Shown here: in pieces, positions 15,001 to 30,549 of the stretch
How the letters are laid out: each line of letters starts with the position of its first letter
Numbering within the stretch: position 1 is the first letter of the stretch
Origin: Trogon surrucura
Taxonomy: Eukaryota; Chordata; Aves; Trogoniformes; Trogonidae
Direction of reading: 5' to 3'
Assembly (NCBI GenBank): GCA_020746105.1
Contig: CM036618.1
Location: 98,078,122 to 98,142,121 of the forward strand
DNA length: 64,000 nt
Translations under genes and position numbers: made by a program
The notes under the pieces: generated by a model
Database searches by the model: none
What the model saw: only the letters and a program-made list of their open reading frames with translations
Told to the model about the DNA's origin: nothing

Positions 15001-18000
15001 CATTCAGTAGCTCCACCCAACAGTGTGTGCTTGCCAACTCCAGCACATATTTCATCATTTGACAAAGAAATAGATCTGATGCAGTAATATTCAGAACGCT
15101 TTGTTTCAGCAAAATTCTCATTGATTTAATGAGAAGATGCAGAGAAGGTGCAAAGAAGGTGTAGGCCATATTTATAAAAGTATTAGGTCTATATATGTGT
15201 GTGTGTGTATGTGTGCATGCATACATGTATATAATACGTGTACATGCATAACACACACAGTCACACAGAGAGAAATCTTTCCTCTGTTTCCCTGGATGAT
15301 AAGTGATTGACTTAAATGCAAAATTTGTAAGAAATGAAGGCTTGAACTCCTGCAAGTATTAATATGAGTTTCAGCTCTGAGTTTTTATCTGATTTGAAAC
15401 TCCTGTGGCCTCCTGATTTTAAAATAATGTACTGAGGATGTAAGATGAACAAGACACAAGTGTCCTCAGGTATAGATATTTTCTCATTTAAAAAAGACAA
15501 CTCAAATATACATTTGCACTATTTCCCATCTCTGTTATGAATCTAAGTCATCAATCTAAATAGTCAGTTCCTGGATGGATGGATTTTTAGCATAGCAAAT
15601 ATGGGACAGTCTTACTCAAAATGTTCTACCCAACATGAAAACTTACGATTCATTATTATGTGTGAGTTTATTGTAGAATTTACTATTAAAAGATAGGATT
15701 ACTCAAGTGCTAACTTCTAATGGGAGTTTGGACGACAAGGGTTGGCCCTTGGAATCAAAGTCAAAGGTTTTTTTTAGTTTATTGTACGTGAAATAGGAAT
15801 GTTCTGCTGATTATTACAGAAATCTACATTCTCCCTTTTGTATACTAATGGAAAGTTTTCAAAAGGAATATATTGAGAGTTCTGTATCTAATACACATTT
15901 CATAAAACTATAACTTCTTGGCACACTATTTAGACTTATTTAACTTATATGTGCCTAATCTGTATTTTTATATGATTTCTCTATCCAAGAGTTCTGCTAG
16001 CTATTGATTACTTCCACACAGAAACACACGTCTGGGTGTTAACATCTGTGGAAGATTTGATTGGTTGCATATTTGCCTGTGAATTTTCAGATGTAAGCAA
16101 AAAAAGAGAATCCTATTTCTTGAGGCCTATGTAAGGAAATAGTTCAAGTCTTGACATGACATCCTATTATTCAGCAGCAGACTAGCATCCTGCATCACCA
16201 CGTAGCACACAGTAACTAGTTGTTTATTTAACATATGGCAGGAAAAGTGTCTGCTTCATATAATGGTCATTTAAACTTTGCTGCTCCGATAATGCCTTGG
16301 AAAAGTTCCCTTTATACTCAAAATGACTGAGCAAGGATCATGTTATGGGCCTCCAGAGATCAAATAAGACTTCTCAGAAGAAGAATGATGTACATCTGCT
16401 TTAGTGTTGAAGGGTAGATAATATTGACCATATCTTGAAAGACTAGCCCAAAGGAAATACACACCAAGAATAAGATCTTGCACTTCTTTGGTGCTTTTAG
16501 AGTACTCTAAGAGGCACAGCCAGATAGACAAATGTTCATCTTCTTGCCCCCAAGGAATAGAGTCAATTTAAAAGAGTCATAATTGATAATAACATTACTT
16601 GTCTTCCTAAAATGCCTGCCTGACATTGAAGACAAAAGGGTTTTGCATTGTTCAGTTCCTCCTTGTGAAAATATTAGTCCCGTAACACTGCCAAAATCTG
16701 AGCCATCCTAGATGGTCTACCACTCTGTGTGCCAGATGCCTAATTGGAGGATGCCTGAGGGAAGATCATCAACATCACTGAAAGGTTTCAAAGTTTTGTC
16801 TTCCTAAATCTCCTTCTACTTATTTCATGCCAAATCCTCTTTTTCGCCTGCTATTTAAATATCTTCAAAACTCCAGTGCAGAGCTCACAGATCTGTTGGG
16901 ATTCTTTCCATTAACTTCCGTGTGCTCGGTGTATTTCCCCTACTATGCAGCCAGGGTAAGGGGTTGGCAAAAGTCTTTCCTGCTCTCTGGACACATTACA
17001 AGGCTAAATACAAAGCATCTTTGACAGGATGGGAACAGGGTCCACAGATGTTTTCAAAATTCTGTCAGAGGTGCATCACTCATCAACATAAAAGTTTTTG
17101 GCATATAACATTGAAACAGTTAAATTACTAATGCCAAGCAAATTACGAGCCTTCTAATTACCTGAAGGTAGTCAGTGTGCTTTAGCTTTATATTGCACAC
17201 TTCTACCTTGGAGTTGGCCATGCCTTATTTACCCAACAGGGATTTTCTGAACTTTCTTCAGCTAGAAGAATGAAATACAGCTATTGCCTTTGAAAATCAG
17301 TTTGTGAAAATAAAAAGAGCTCCCGGCTCCTTACTCCCACTTTGTGGCCCCAGGCCACAGAGGATTTTGAGGTGACCACAGGCACTCTGTCTCCTTGAAC
17401 ACTCCCTATCTGAAACCTTCCCCCATGGCATAGGATATTCATACGTTCTGCAGCTGTGGAAAAAACAGATGTCTTGTTGATGAAACTCATACTGTCCCGT
17501 CCCTTCAGGGGTCTCTCGCCTAGCTGAAGACTTCATCTTATTTAAGCCTAGAGATCACTCCAGCAAGCCCAGGATCATTTGTGATACCTACAATGTCCTC
17601 TGCAATGTTGTTGGTATCATATTTGGTTCTTTTGGTTTTGCAGACTTTGTTCAATATTTTTGCCCTGACCCTTTAAACTAATGGCCCCATCTCTGTCCTC
17701 TGTATTCGAATGTCTCAAAGAACAGTTTGACGGACTAAGAGAACTGTCTTCAGGCATGGCCCCTTCCTTGCTGAATTCATACAACTCACCTCTGCCAGCC
17801 ACAAGTCTGGCACCCAATTTGGCACTGTGTATTTTTCCTTCCCTTATGTGCATTAAACATACTCATTACATTACAGCTTCCACATCATAACTCATGTAAC
17901 TCACCCAATTATACCTCTTTACTTTCTTCTCTTCTTGGAAGCTGAGTCTCGCTTCTTTATGATGACTGTAAGGCCCGGTTTCCAGACTTCTTCAATGCAT

Positions 18001-18091
18001 GCCAAATGTTGCTGCCAACCTCCTTCCACTTGAAAATAAACATGAACATATCACCCACATGGTATTTGTTTCAGAATGTTCATCAAAAATT
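12087..18091. other. Intergenic DNA, no gene seen
   Basis: AT-rich non-coding DNA. A short mixed TG/TA tract lies at about 15190-15245. No frame resembles a known protein and no transposable element could be delimited. Confidence 0.6.
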
Positions 18092-18181
18092 AAAAAAAAA
18101 GAAAAAAGAAAAAAAGAAAAAAAAAAGAAAAAAGGAAAAAGAAAAAAAAAAGAAAAAGGAAAAAAGAAAAAAGGAAAAGAA
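18092..18181. repeat. 90-bp homopurine (GAAAA-like) tract
   Basis: Every base on the + strand is A or G over about 90 bp, mainly A4-A10 runs broken by single or double G. This creates Lys/Glu-rich frames on the + strand and Phe-rich frames on the other strand, which are artefacts. It could be an expanded poly-A tail of an old retroposon, but no element body was recognised beside it. Confidence 0.95.
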
Positions 18182-18437
18182 TCCTTTTTTTCCATAAAAT
18201 TCTTCCTGGGCTTTGTCCAGTTTATCTCATGCTCTAGTCCTTTCTTCCACCATCTCTCTAATGTGTCTGAAGTGAAGAAGACCTCATGATTAAGGAAATG
18301 TTTACCAGGTTATATTACTCCAATGTGGTTATCCTACTGTTTAAGAAAGGGTTTAGATTTAAAGAAATTGCAATCTGTTTTTCCATGAAGTCAAATTAAA
18401 CAAATGTTAGAACAGCTAGCCATATATAAATACGTGT

Positions 18438-18439
<2 letters not shown>

Positions 18440-18474
<35 letters not shown>
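18440..18474. repeat. (TG)n dinucleotide microsatellite
   Basis: About 17 uninterrupted TG units, preceded by a short TATA/TACGTG stretch. Likely length-polymorphic. Confidence 0.95.
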
Positions 18475-18477
<3 letters not shown>

Positions 18478-20500
18478 TGCAGCTCACTGTCACTCAGTTA
18501 AATCTTTGGCCCTGTGTGTACTAACTGGGCTCCTTCTGCCGGTTACGGGGAGAGTGAAGGAACAAAACTTACTTAAGCACTGATTAAACTCTGTTAGAAG
18601 GAAGAAATAGTGAGTTTCAGGAAGATGGGATATTAAGGACAGTCTTGCAAAGATGTTTGAACTATGTACCTGTTGCTAAGTAAAACAGGGCTGGGAACTC
18701 CTTTCTGACCCCGAGAGTAAGTGGTATTTGTCACTAGGTCTTTGGGTCCCAAGCAATACCTCTGTTGTTCAAAAAAATATTTACTTCCTCTGGGGTTTTA
18801 CTTTTGAGATAATATAAATGATGCACTGTAAATTGTTCAGGCTCCTGGGAGAGTGTTGAAGGACTGGAATAGTGCAGGAAGGAGGGAGTCAGACCGGGTG
18901 CCATCTAGTGCAGGCTGCACCTTGGGAATGATCGCTGATGTGCAGGGAACCCCCAGTCACTGTCTCAGCCAAAGGTGTGGTGCCTAGGAGCATGCTGGCA
19001 GCCAAATAGGGTGCTTGAGCTCATGCCTCCTTCTTGCACTGTGCGGCAGCAGTGTTTGCTGTCATTAGCATCTATTTCCAGTGGAGATGATGTGCCCTTA
19101 TGCACCTTACCATGCACACATGACTAAGTTTTTGGTGGAAACAGGATGTGGGTATGGTACTCCAGTAGCAGACTGTTTCTTAATCAGTAAGATATAGACC
19201 CTTACTCTTATCTAGTGAGGTGACTTAATTGACAGAAACAAATTCATTGTTCACTGGACTGGTCTTTTCCGCAACAAAGTCAATCTTAGTCTAGCCATAA
19301 AGTCCTTGTTTACAAGGATAAAGGTGATGACAAAAATATTTTAAAAATTTTAAAAAATTAAAAAAAAAAAACAAACAGAATTAAATGGGATACCAGGTCT
19401 GTTTAAATTACATTGGGGTTTTTTCTGAGAAGTAAAAAACGTCCACCATGTATTTCAGCTGATTCAAGAACCTATGAAATAAAAGGTAGAAGACATCAAA
19501 AAGGACTGAGACGGAATTAATCCAGGAGGAAGGAAAAAAAAAAAAAGACTTTAAAACAATTTATAGAAGAAAATACAGAACACTGTCACAAGTTCCGAAG
19601 CAGCAGATTTTTCCACTGGAAAGATGATCAGCTTTAAATTGATGTTAAATTATCTAAACCATCTAGCTTTTCACAAAGCTTTTCCTGTAGTTTTGATCTG
19701 TATGCAAAGTTTCTGAAAGAATTGCAAGGCATGTCAAGTAAAACAAATCTCATATCCTAATTCCTGCAAATAAGGGAATTTATTTAGTTATTACAAAAAT
19801 TATTGGGAGTTAAAAGAAAACAAATGCTTTCTGAAATGTTACAAATTTTTCCTTGCAACTAATAATTGTTTGGAGTTTAATTGATACTGTCTCGTTTGTT
19901 TTCATTTATTTCCAACAGCAAATTATAGCAATCATTTAAAAGGGAAAAAAAAAACAAAAACAACAAATCAGAATGGTCTCCAGTTAAATCAGTCAGTGCT
20001 GTTTGACGCTAATCTCCCTGTGTGTATTACCTGCTAACACTACATTACATTTCAGTCTTGCAGAATTTAAATAATGGATGTGTTTATGGACATACTACAC
20101 TGCATAGACAGTGAAAGAACAAGCTCTATCTGCAGTGAAGGCGAAAAAAAAATCCTCATATTTGTAAGCAGTGCTTGCTCCTTGATTCTTGACAAGCATA
20201 CCTGTGTCTGGGGCCCACCATAAAACGAGGACTTTCGTTTTTTTCCCGGGACTGCACTTCCATCTCTGGCCATAGGATGGATACAGAAGAGGGTAGGACA
20301 TCCCAATACCCTCTTGTTACAGACCGGGAAGGTGACATCAGCTCTGGTCACTTGCAGGTAGGACGTTGCTATTATTAAGAAAACAACAGATTTCTTGTCG
20401 TGGTGATGACCTAGGTGAACAACTTTTAGCAGTAGTGGAGGAGACTTTACTAGGTGTAATCTACCGGGAAGACGGGTATTAAGGAGGAAGCCTTGTTTTC
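18475..20500. other. Intergenic DNA, no gene seen
   Basis: AT-rich DNA with several A-runs (for example near 19365 and 19535). No exon, RNA gene or bounded repeat was found. It ends where CpG density rises sharply. Confidence 0.55.
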
Positions 20501-20528
20501 TCTCAGCAGCGACCGGAGCTGAGTATTA

Positions 20529-20542
20529 GAGCCCTCTAGTGA
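20529..20542 (-). promoter_or_regulatory. Candidate CTCF-type motif
   Basis: The + strand reads GAGCCCTCTAGTGA. This matches the reverse form of the CTCF core (GCGCCCTCTAGTGG) at 12 of 14 positions, with the motif's forward orientation on the minus strand. It lies at the outer edge of the SIX2 CpG-rich domain. Motif match only; occupancy is unknown. Confidence 0.35.
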
Positions 20543-23500
20543 GTTTTCTCGGAGTGGATCTCCCCCTCGGGCCCCGTGGGGCCGGCTTCAGCCCAGCCCA
20601 CGGCCGGGGGAGCCGCTTTCGTTCTTCGGGAGGGACCCGAAATTCCCGCTGGCGCTGCGGGAGCCGGCCAGAGGTTTACCTCTCTCTTAGGCAAAGGGGC
20701 AGCGTGGGGTCTCCAAGGTTCACTTAGCTCACCGCCCCCGAAACGGCGGCGGAGCCTCCGCCTTGAGGCACCTCCGGCCGCTGCGCCAAAGGTGCCTGTG
20801 CTTGGCCCCCACCTCCGAGGCGAGGATCGCGTACCCACGGAGCGGCAGGACCGTGGCCGAGACCTCGAAGCTGTCAGCTGCCAGGGGAGAAAGGGAGCAG
20901 GAGGGAAGGGAGGGCAGCCTGTTCCTAAAAATACTCCCCGGCCAAATCCCCGTGAGCCAGGGATGGGCATGGTAACAAAAATGTCTTGCATCGGTAGGAA
21001 CAGTGAACAGTCTTCGTGCTTTCCTCATCATCTTGGAATAATCAGCGGAATTAACTGAGGTCGAGGAAACAGGCTCTCGGGTTAGTTGTGGGAGGCTGTG
21101 AGAATAGGGGGCAGCCATTAAAAGAAACCTGATCGCTATTCATCAACTCGGAAGAGGGGAGAGGAGCAGGGCGGGGGGAAAGAAAGAAAACAGAAAAAAA
21201 AAAAAAACCTTAGTGGCTCGAGCTCATACCAACCTGATCTATCTCTGATCAAGAAGATCCGTGGAAACAAGAAGTTTACAAATATTGTCAAACTGATGCC
21301 TGTAGTGTGATTTAAGTTGTCAATCCCACAGAAGCCCACCAGAAGTTTAGACTCAATGCCTTGCATTTCTGGGTAGTTATTGCCAATCCCCTAAGGCAGA
21401 AAGCTCTCTCCCTCTCCTTATTTTAACCATATGTGCCTTTTGTTGTTGTTGTTGTCTTGTCTGTTAGCTGTACGCTGTCTGCCGAGAGTCTCCTTGTGCC
21501 GCGGAGCATCTGAAGCGGTCCCCGCTGCCGGGGGCGGCGCGGGGGGTGGGTGGGCACCGGCTCCGGACCCCCTCGCTTCCCCCCACGGGTCGCCCCCCAG
21601 CTGTCTTTGGGAGACACTCCAAATAAATATAGATGCTAGGGGTAACGGCCGGGAGGATGCCGAGATTAGAAGTGAGTGCAAACTCTCAGCCCCGCGCCCG
21701 AGATTGAGAAGGGATAATATAAAGGTAATCAGGACCGGCCGCATTAGTCCGTTGGGGGGCTATCGGGTTTCGTAGGGAGCGCGGGAGGTTACAGCGCCTT
21801 GAGCTGGGGACACAGTGCCGCCCCCGGAGTCCCATTTCACCGGGGGGCGGCAGGGTTGGGAGGGGAAGGACGACGGAAAGGTTCACCGAGGCCAGCTCAG
21901 TCAGGTCGCATCAGGCCCCAATCTCCTAATTAATACATCTCTTTCGAAAATGTTATTCGAGCATCTCAGGTCCAGCCAGCCGGGAAACAGCTCCGGGCTG
22001 GAGGGGAGCGGCGGAGCTGCGGGAGTGGGTAGCGGGGCCGCTCCCGGGGGGCAAAGGCTCCGCTCCCGCCGGCGCCCCGGCTCGCCCACTCCCCCCGGCC
22101 CACAGCACCCTGTTTCCCCGCCCCCTAGTCCAACAACGTTTTCTTTCAAGCAGAGTTTCTTAGCATAATCGAGTTACCCGCTACATATCTGAAATCCTTG
22201 GCCGGTCCCCTTGAGGAATAGCGCATTGCGCTCAGCAAAAGCTTTGAATTACTCCTTTCGCCCCAAATCACGGAACAACAAGCTATTGTTGTTTGCCTTA
22301 ATTCAGTTACGCGCAGCGATCCTCCGTCGTGTTTTCTTTTTCAGTCGGGGCAGGATCTTAGTGCCGTCTGGGGAGATAAACCTGGCTTTTAAACAAAACT
22401 CAAAAATAAATAAAAGCGTGAATAAATAACGGGAGGGCGGGGAAAACAGTCGATAGTTCCGGGTTGCAAACTGCCTCCGTGAATTCCGGGTGAGCTTTGA
22501 AAGTCTAAAAGGGGTCGGGTCCCTCCAGGAAGAAACGTGTGCGCCCAGCATACCCCAGGAAACGTGCTGAGCTCCCGCGGGTTCGGAGGTGGGGGGCAGG
22601 TATGCCCGAGATCCTGGCAAAGGTCACTATGATTCATTTAAAAAAGCTATCGGGGGTGGCAGGTTATTTGCGGCAGGTTTTCGGCCACCCTAAAGTTCGC
22701 CGATTTTAATAAGGGGGAAAGCATATTGCACCCCCTCCAAAAGGAAAAAAAAATAAAAGGAAATAAAGAAACGCAAATGTGGAGTTGTCATTTGTTTGGT
22801 CTCCCTACAGTCCTTGCCACAGTAGTGGACATCTGCGGGGAAGACAGGTTGCCCTTTCGCGTGTGAAGGTTGCGATGTTTATAATTTGCTCGCTACTGCT
22901 GCCGATAAAGGTGTGCCTGGGAGAGCCGCTGTCCCTCCACCCTTCCCACGAGGGGAACCGAGGCCGGCTGGCAGGAGAGCTCCTGTCCGTAGCCCCCTGC
23001 CCGTGGGAGAAGGGAAGCGGGCAGCCATCCCTCTGCCTCCCGCCTCCGCGGCGGTGCGTTTGTCCCGAGGCCAGCGAGCGGCATTGGCGCCTCTGTAAAA
23101 GGATAAGGAGGTCGGCAGAGGCAGTGGTGGTAGGGGCTCGGGGAAAGATACAGGGCAGGACTTTGGGAGAATTGATTTTGGGAGAATTGTCTTTACTAGT
23201 GTCTTTACTGGTGAGGGCCTGCAACCTCTCACCCAGACTGTTGTCTACAAAGAGACAGTCAAGGCACAGCCGAGAAGATGTTGAGATAACTCCAGCGCTA
23301 CTTTGGCACTCACTCGTGGACACGAATCAGTTACATGAAATTAAAGGGCTACTAAGGAACCGACGCCCCCTTCCCCCAATCCTGTCCCTCAGACAGTCTG
23401 TGCCCTGGTTAATAAAAGGAGCATTACGATAAACCCGACTTTTTATTTTACTCATATTTCACAATGATCTCATTGACACTGACGGTCTCGCACGCTGCTT

Positions 23501-25408
23501 CGTGCTCGGCAATCATTGCGCGCAGGGGTGAGGCGCTTCCCCAGTGGGCCCTCGGCAAAGTCACCCCCAGGGCCGGGATGAAATCACCAGGCTTCTCCTC
23601 CGGACAGGGCCGGGCACAAGTTTCGGTCAGTTCAGTTAAAACCTTTCATCGCGGCTGAACGAGAAGAGCCAGCAACGGCCAGGCAAAATGTTCCTCCCCG
23701 ATCAAGAGCAAGTCTTAGCAAGCGATTCGCGTCTCCTGTTCTGAAATATAATTTAAGTGAATAAGTTCTTTCGCAAATGCAAAAAAAAAAAAACCCACCC
23801 AAAACCAACCAACCAACCAAAAAAAAAAAAAACCTCCTCGCCCGATCGCCTGATTCCCTCGCAAGTCTCTACAACTCGACTCGCCCCGTGCCTTGGCTTT
23901 GCAGTCAGTATCTGCTCTCTCTTCGAGCATGTACAGGAAGATTTTTCTTTCCCCAAAGTTAAAAGCAGTTATACAGAATTTGGATCCAGATGTCACTAAT
24001 TTGCAATTGCTCTGGGACGCAAGCTGATATAGGTTGCTCGGGAAGGGGCTAACCCTGTCTCTGCCCAGAGCTCTGGGAAGCGAACTAGCGTTACATGCAA
24101 GCTGCAGCCTCGCTAAGAAAGCCTAAAGTGAAAGCGCATACGGAAGGGCTGGCATATAGTTTCTGTACTCACATTTTAGGGTACCAGGAAGACGCTTTCA
24201 CGGAGCTAAGTACATGCAACAGGTTTTGACATCTCCCTTTCGTTTAGGGTGAACAGCTGCTCCCGTTAATTTTCTGCCGTTGTGGTTATGAGATGGAAGG
24301 AGAGGAAGCGGAGTCAGGTATATCCCTACTAAACGTGGGGCGACCGAGCGCGATAGCGGGGAGGCGGGGAAGTGGGGTGCAGCTCGGACCTCGCTAGCTC
24401 TTTTCTCGATTGCCACGGTCCCCATCGCGGGAGGGAGCGGAACGGCTCTATATTCTCCTTCGCGAAAGACACAGGGTGTGTGCGCAGAGAACGGTGTCGG
24501 GAGAGGGGATCTGTGCTTCTCTCGCTATTTCTACTCGGAGTAACGTTTGCAGTGGGTCGGTTCTCCCGCCCCATGACCGTCCGCTACAGCTGCGGCTGCG
24601 AACAATCCAGCCGCTCAACTTGTGTAGGAAGCGCTGAGATGGGGATGCTTTCGTTTACAAACAAGCGCAGTTTGAATCCTGCAGAAGTCGGCCAGCTTCG
24701 AGGCACTAAGCGGCCGAAGGTTCTTTTTGTAAAGGGATGGAGGAAGAATCGTGCAAGGGGGATTTGGGGACCCGTCACCAACAGTCCCCAATTTGTTTTA
24801 AACGAATTTGAGCTGCCTTTCTCTTGCCCCGCAAAGGAAGCCTCTATTTTGCGTCTCCGGGTGCTCCAGGGCGGGAGCCGCCCGCTTGTCACTGCTTCTT
24901 TATGGCAACACTCAAGAAAAGCCCGGACAGGTAGAAGGACACGCAGCTACTAAAGCGGAGCGCAGACGAGAAAATACAGAGATACGCGGCGGGTACACAC
25001 AGGCGCCCGAACATGCTGAGAGTTGGATGATCCGCTGCCCCCACCCTCCTCCTCCTGCTGCCTCCCTCCCCCGCCGCATTTCGCCTGGCCGCAGCCTTGG
25101 CGCGGCTCCTCGCCGGGAGCCGCCGCCGCCGGGAGCCGCCGGGCTGCGCCCCGCCGCCCCGGCCTTGCCTTCCCCCGGGGATGGCAGCTACCTCCGCCCA
25201 GGCCAGCGCGGAGGCTCCGTCCATCGGCCGCGGAGAGTCGGGCTGCGAGGTGGGAAGCTGCAGGCTGGTCTCTTGTGGCTCGGCTAAATCTCTGACGCGC
25301 CGGTGCGGCTGAAAAGGTACCGTGGCAAGAAACCACAATTGCAGAGACCTCTCCTATCAGGGCTGCAAATGGCGTAGAAACAGCTTGTGGGATTAATTAT
25401 TACTTCTC

Positions 25409-25432
25409 AAAAAAAAAGGGGGGGGGGGGGGG
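25409..25432. repeat. A9-G15 homopolymer junction
   Basis: Nine A are followed directly by fifteen G. Such long G runs are hard to sequence and may be miscounted. Confidence 0.9.
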
Positions 25433-26460
25433 CAACTAAAAGGCCATGGAAACTGCCCTGAGTTTGGGGCCGGGAGGCTGCTCCCGAGTGCCTTCACCTG
25501 GTCCGCCCGTGCGCCGCTCCCGCGGAGACTCCGCTCACTCATCCCCCGCCGACCTTCCAGTTTTCACAATCTCTCTCCCTCGCCTTTCGTTTTGTGTAGA
25601 CAAAAAGCGACTGGAAAGGATGCGGGTCCCTGCCCCGCACAGTCAGCGAACTTAAAACGCGGTGTGTAATGGGCACGCGTGGGTGATAAGGGTCCGCTTA
25701 ATCACGCGAAGTGACTTTTACACGTGTTCCTCTCCTGGACGAAACACCCCGACACGCTCCTGGAAATCGAGTAGAAATAAATGCCTGGCGTCCGGTGACC
25801 GCAACCGCCAGGGGCCGGCGCACCGGAGCGTGGTGGGGCAAGGCCAGCGGCTAACGGCGAGGCAATCCTTCCCCGGTCCTATATCATCATGCCTCCTCCG
25901 AGCCCCCGGGCAGGTACCATCAGCGTGTAATGGGATCCCAGGTCACGAACAGGGTCTCTAGTGTACATGAGAGGCCCCTTCCCTATAAAACTCTCCGACA
26001 GTTGTTACTGGGCACTGGGGAAAGAGTTGTGGGGGGGATAAGATGACGCATTTAGAAACTTTCTGCAAGGGCCAGAGCCGGGTTTTTCTCGCCACCGTAT
26101 GTAAGGCTGCCGGGGACGGCAAAGCCTGCGGACCGGAGCGGCGGGGCCCCGGCGGTGCGGCGGCATCCAGACGGGGCTGCGGGGCCGGGATGGGGCAGGG
26201 GGATCCAGACAGGGCGGCGGGGCCCGGACGGGGCGGCGGCTCCGTCCCGCCGCGCCCCAGCGCCCTGCGGCGAGAGGTAGGGGCTCGGGCTCCGCGCTCC
26301 GGCGCTCCCCCTCTCCCCCGACGGGCGCCTGCAGCGTCAATCACGGCGGAAATTTCTCCCTCGCTAGCTAATATCTCAGCTCGCAGGGCCGCCTCTGAGT
26401 GGATCTGAGCAATCTGTCAACCCAGCCGGGGAGCCACCTCAAAACAGATCGGGTTACCCC

Positions 26461-26470
26461 TGATTGACAG
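26461..26470 (+). promoter_or_regulatory. Perfect PBX-PREP/MEIS composite site
   Basis: TGATTGACAG is the canonical ten-base site joining a PBX half (TGAT) to a MEIS/PREP half (TGACAG). It lies 654 bp upstream of the SIX2 start codon, just upstream of the CCAAT box. TALE homeoproteins bind such sites, often with HOX partners. Binding here is inferred. Confidence 0.65.
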
Positions 26471-26540
26471 CGTCACCATGGCAAATAATTTGACTAAAAC
26501 TATTGTCTTCTCCTGGCAGTCCCCGGGTCAGATAACCGGA

Positions 26541-26545
26541 CCAAT
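26541..26545 (+). promoter_or_regulatory. CCAAT box
   Basis: CCAAT in the context GGACCAATCACAG, a good NF-Y type site. It lies about 145 bp upstream of the TATA-like TATATTA. Confidence 0.5.
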
Positions 26546-26592
26546 CACAGCGCGGATAATCACTTTTCATGCCAGCTTAGAATAATATTATT

Positions 26593-26645
26593 AAAAAAAA
26601 AAAAAAAAAAAGGAGGGAGAGAGAGAGAAAGAAAGGGGGAAAAAA
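26593..26645. repeat. Homopurine A-run/GA-rich tract in the SIX2 promoter
   Basis: A run of about 19 A passes into GA and GGGGGA units with no pyrimidine on the + strand for about 53 bp. It sits between the CCAAT box and the TATA-like sequence. Such tracts can exclude nucleosomes or form triplex DNA; neither is shown here. Confidence 0.85.
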
Positions 26646-26802
26646 CTCCGAGAGGGAGAGGAGCGAGGGAGCAGGGCTTTACCACTATATTATGTGGGAT
26701 CTGGCGGCGGCGGGGGGTGGGGGGGAAGCAGGGAGATCCCAAACCGGTGGCCGAGGGGGGTGGGGGTGGGAGAGTCGCGGCCGCTGCGAGCGCTGCAGAT
26801 AG

Positions 26803-30245
<3,443 letters not shown>

Positions 30246-30549
30246 GGAAAACAACGAGAATTCCAACTCCAACAGCCACAACCCGCTCTCGGCGTCAATG
30301 AACGGGAATAAGACAGTTTTGGGGAGCTCAGAGGACGAGAAGACGCCGTCAGGGACCCCGGATCACACCTCCTCCAGCCCCGCGCTGCTGCTCAGCTCCA
30401 ACCCTGGGCTGCAGCCCCTGCACGGCCTGGGCCACCCCCAGGGCCCCAGCGCCATCCCCGTGCCCAGCACCGACCCCATGCACCACCACAGCTTGCAGGA
30501 CTCCATCCTCAACCCCATGTCATCCAACCTAGTCGATCTGGGCTCTTAA
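30246..30549 (+). CDS. SIX2: SIX2 homeobox transcription factor, coding exon 2
   Basis: This exon completes codon 187 and codes for residues 188-287, then TAA at 30547-30549. Together the two exons give 864 bases, in frame, against about 291 residues in human SIX2 (from memory). It opens with the SIX2-type Asn/Ser stretch [14 protein letters not shown] and continues through [17 protein letters not shown] and SSSPALLL. It ends [18 protein letters not shown], the conserved C-terminal signature of SIX1/SIX2. Compared with the mammalian protein as I remember it, there is an extra SASM after HNPL, and the proline- and glycine-rich linker before HHHSLQDS is shorter. This C-terminal part is the flexible, activation-linked region. 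The AG acceptor at 30244-30245 follows a clear polypyrimidine tract. Confidence 0.96.

Larger units (their letters stand above)
20501..26340. other. Chain of CpG-rich blocks upstream of SIX2
   Basis: GC- and CpG-rich blocks lie at about 20530-20990, 21480-22140, 22850-23660, 24300-25320 and 25440-26340, separated by AT-rich spacers. CpG is normally depleted in vertebrate intergenic DNA, so this points to low germline methylation. Long frames here (for example 24372-24953 and 20576-21058) are expected by chance in GC-rich DNA and match no family I recognise. Simple tracts include an AACC-rich repeat at about 23780-23835 and A9 followed by G15 at 25409-25432. Developmental homeobox genes commonly sit in such broad CpG-rich, Polycomb-marked domains; the chromatin state here is inferred. 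Confidence 0.7.
26341..26715 (+). promoter_or_regulatory. SIX2: SIX2 proximal promoter region
   Basis: This block upstream of the SIX2 leader is less GC-rich than its surroundings and dense in recognisable sites. They include a MEIS-type CTGTCA at 26414-26419, the exact PBX-PREP/MEIS composite TGATTGACAG at 26461-26470, an AATAATTTGAC segment near 26483, a CCAAT box in CCAATCACAG at 26541-26550, and GGATAATCAC at 26553-26562. A 53-bp homopurine tract follows, then a TATA-like TATATTA at 26686-26692. If that TATA-like box is used, transcription would start near 26716. In mouse, the proximal Six2 promoter is known to receive HOX input, activated by HOX11-EYA1-PAX2 in kidney and repressed by HOXA2 in branchial arches. 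Equivalence to those elements is inferred from position only. Confidence 0.6.

Noticed and set aside
24372-24953. 193-codon frame upstream of SIX2
   Set aside because: Chance frame in GC-rich DNA; no domain, no splice support.
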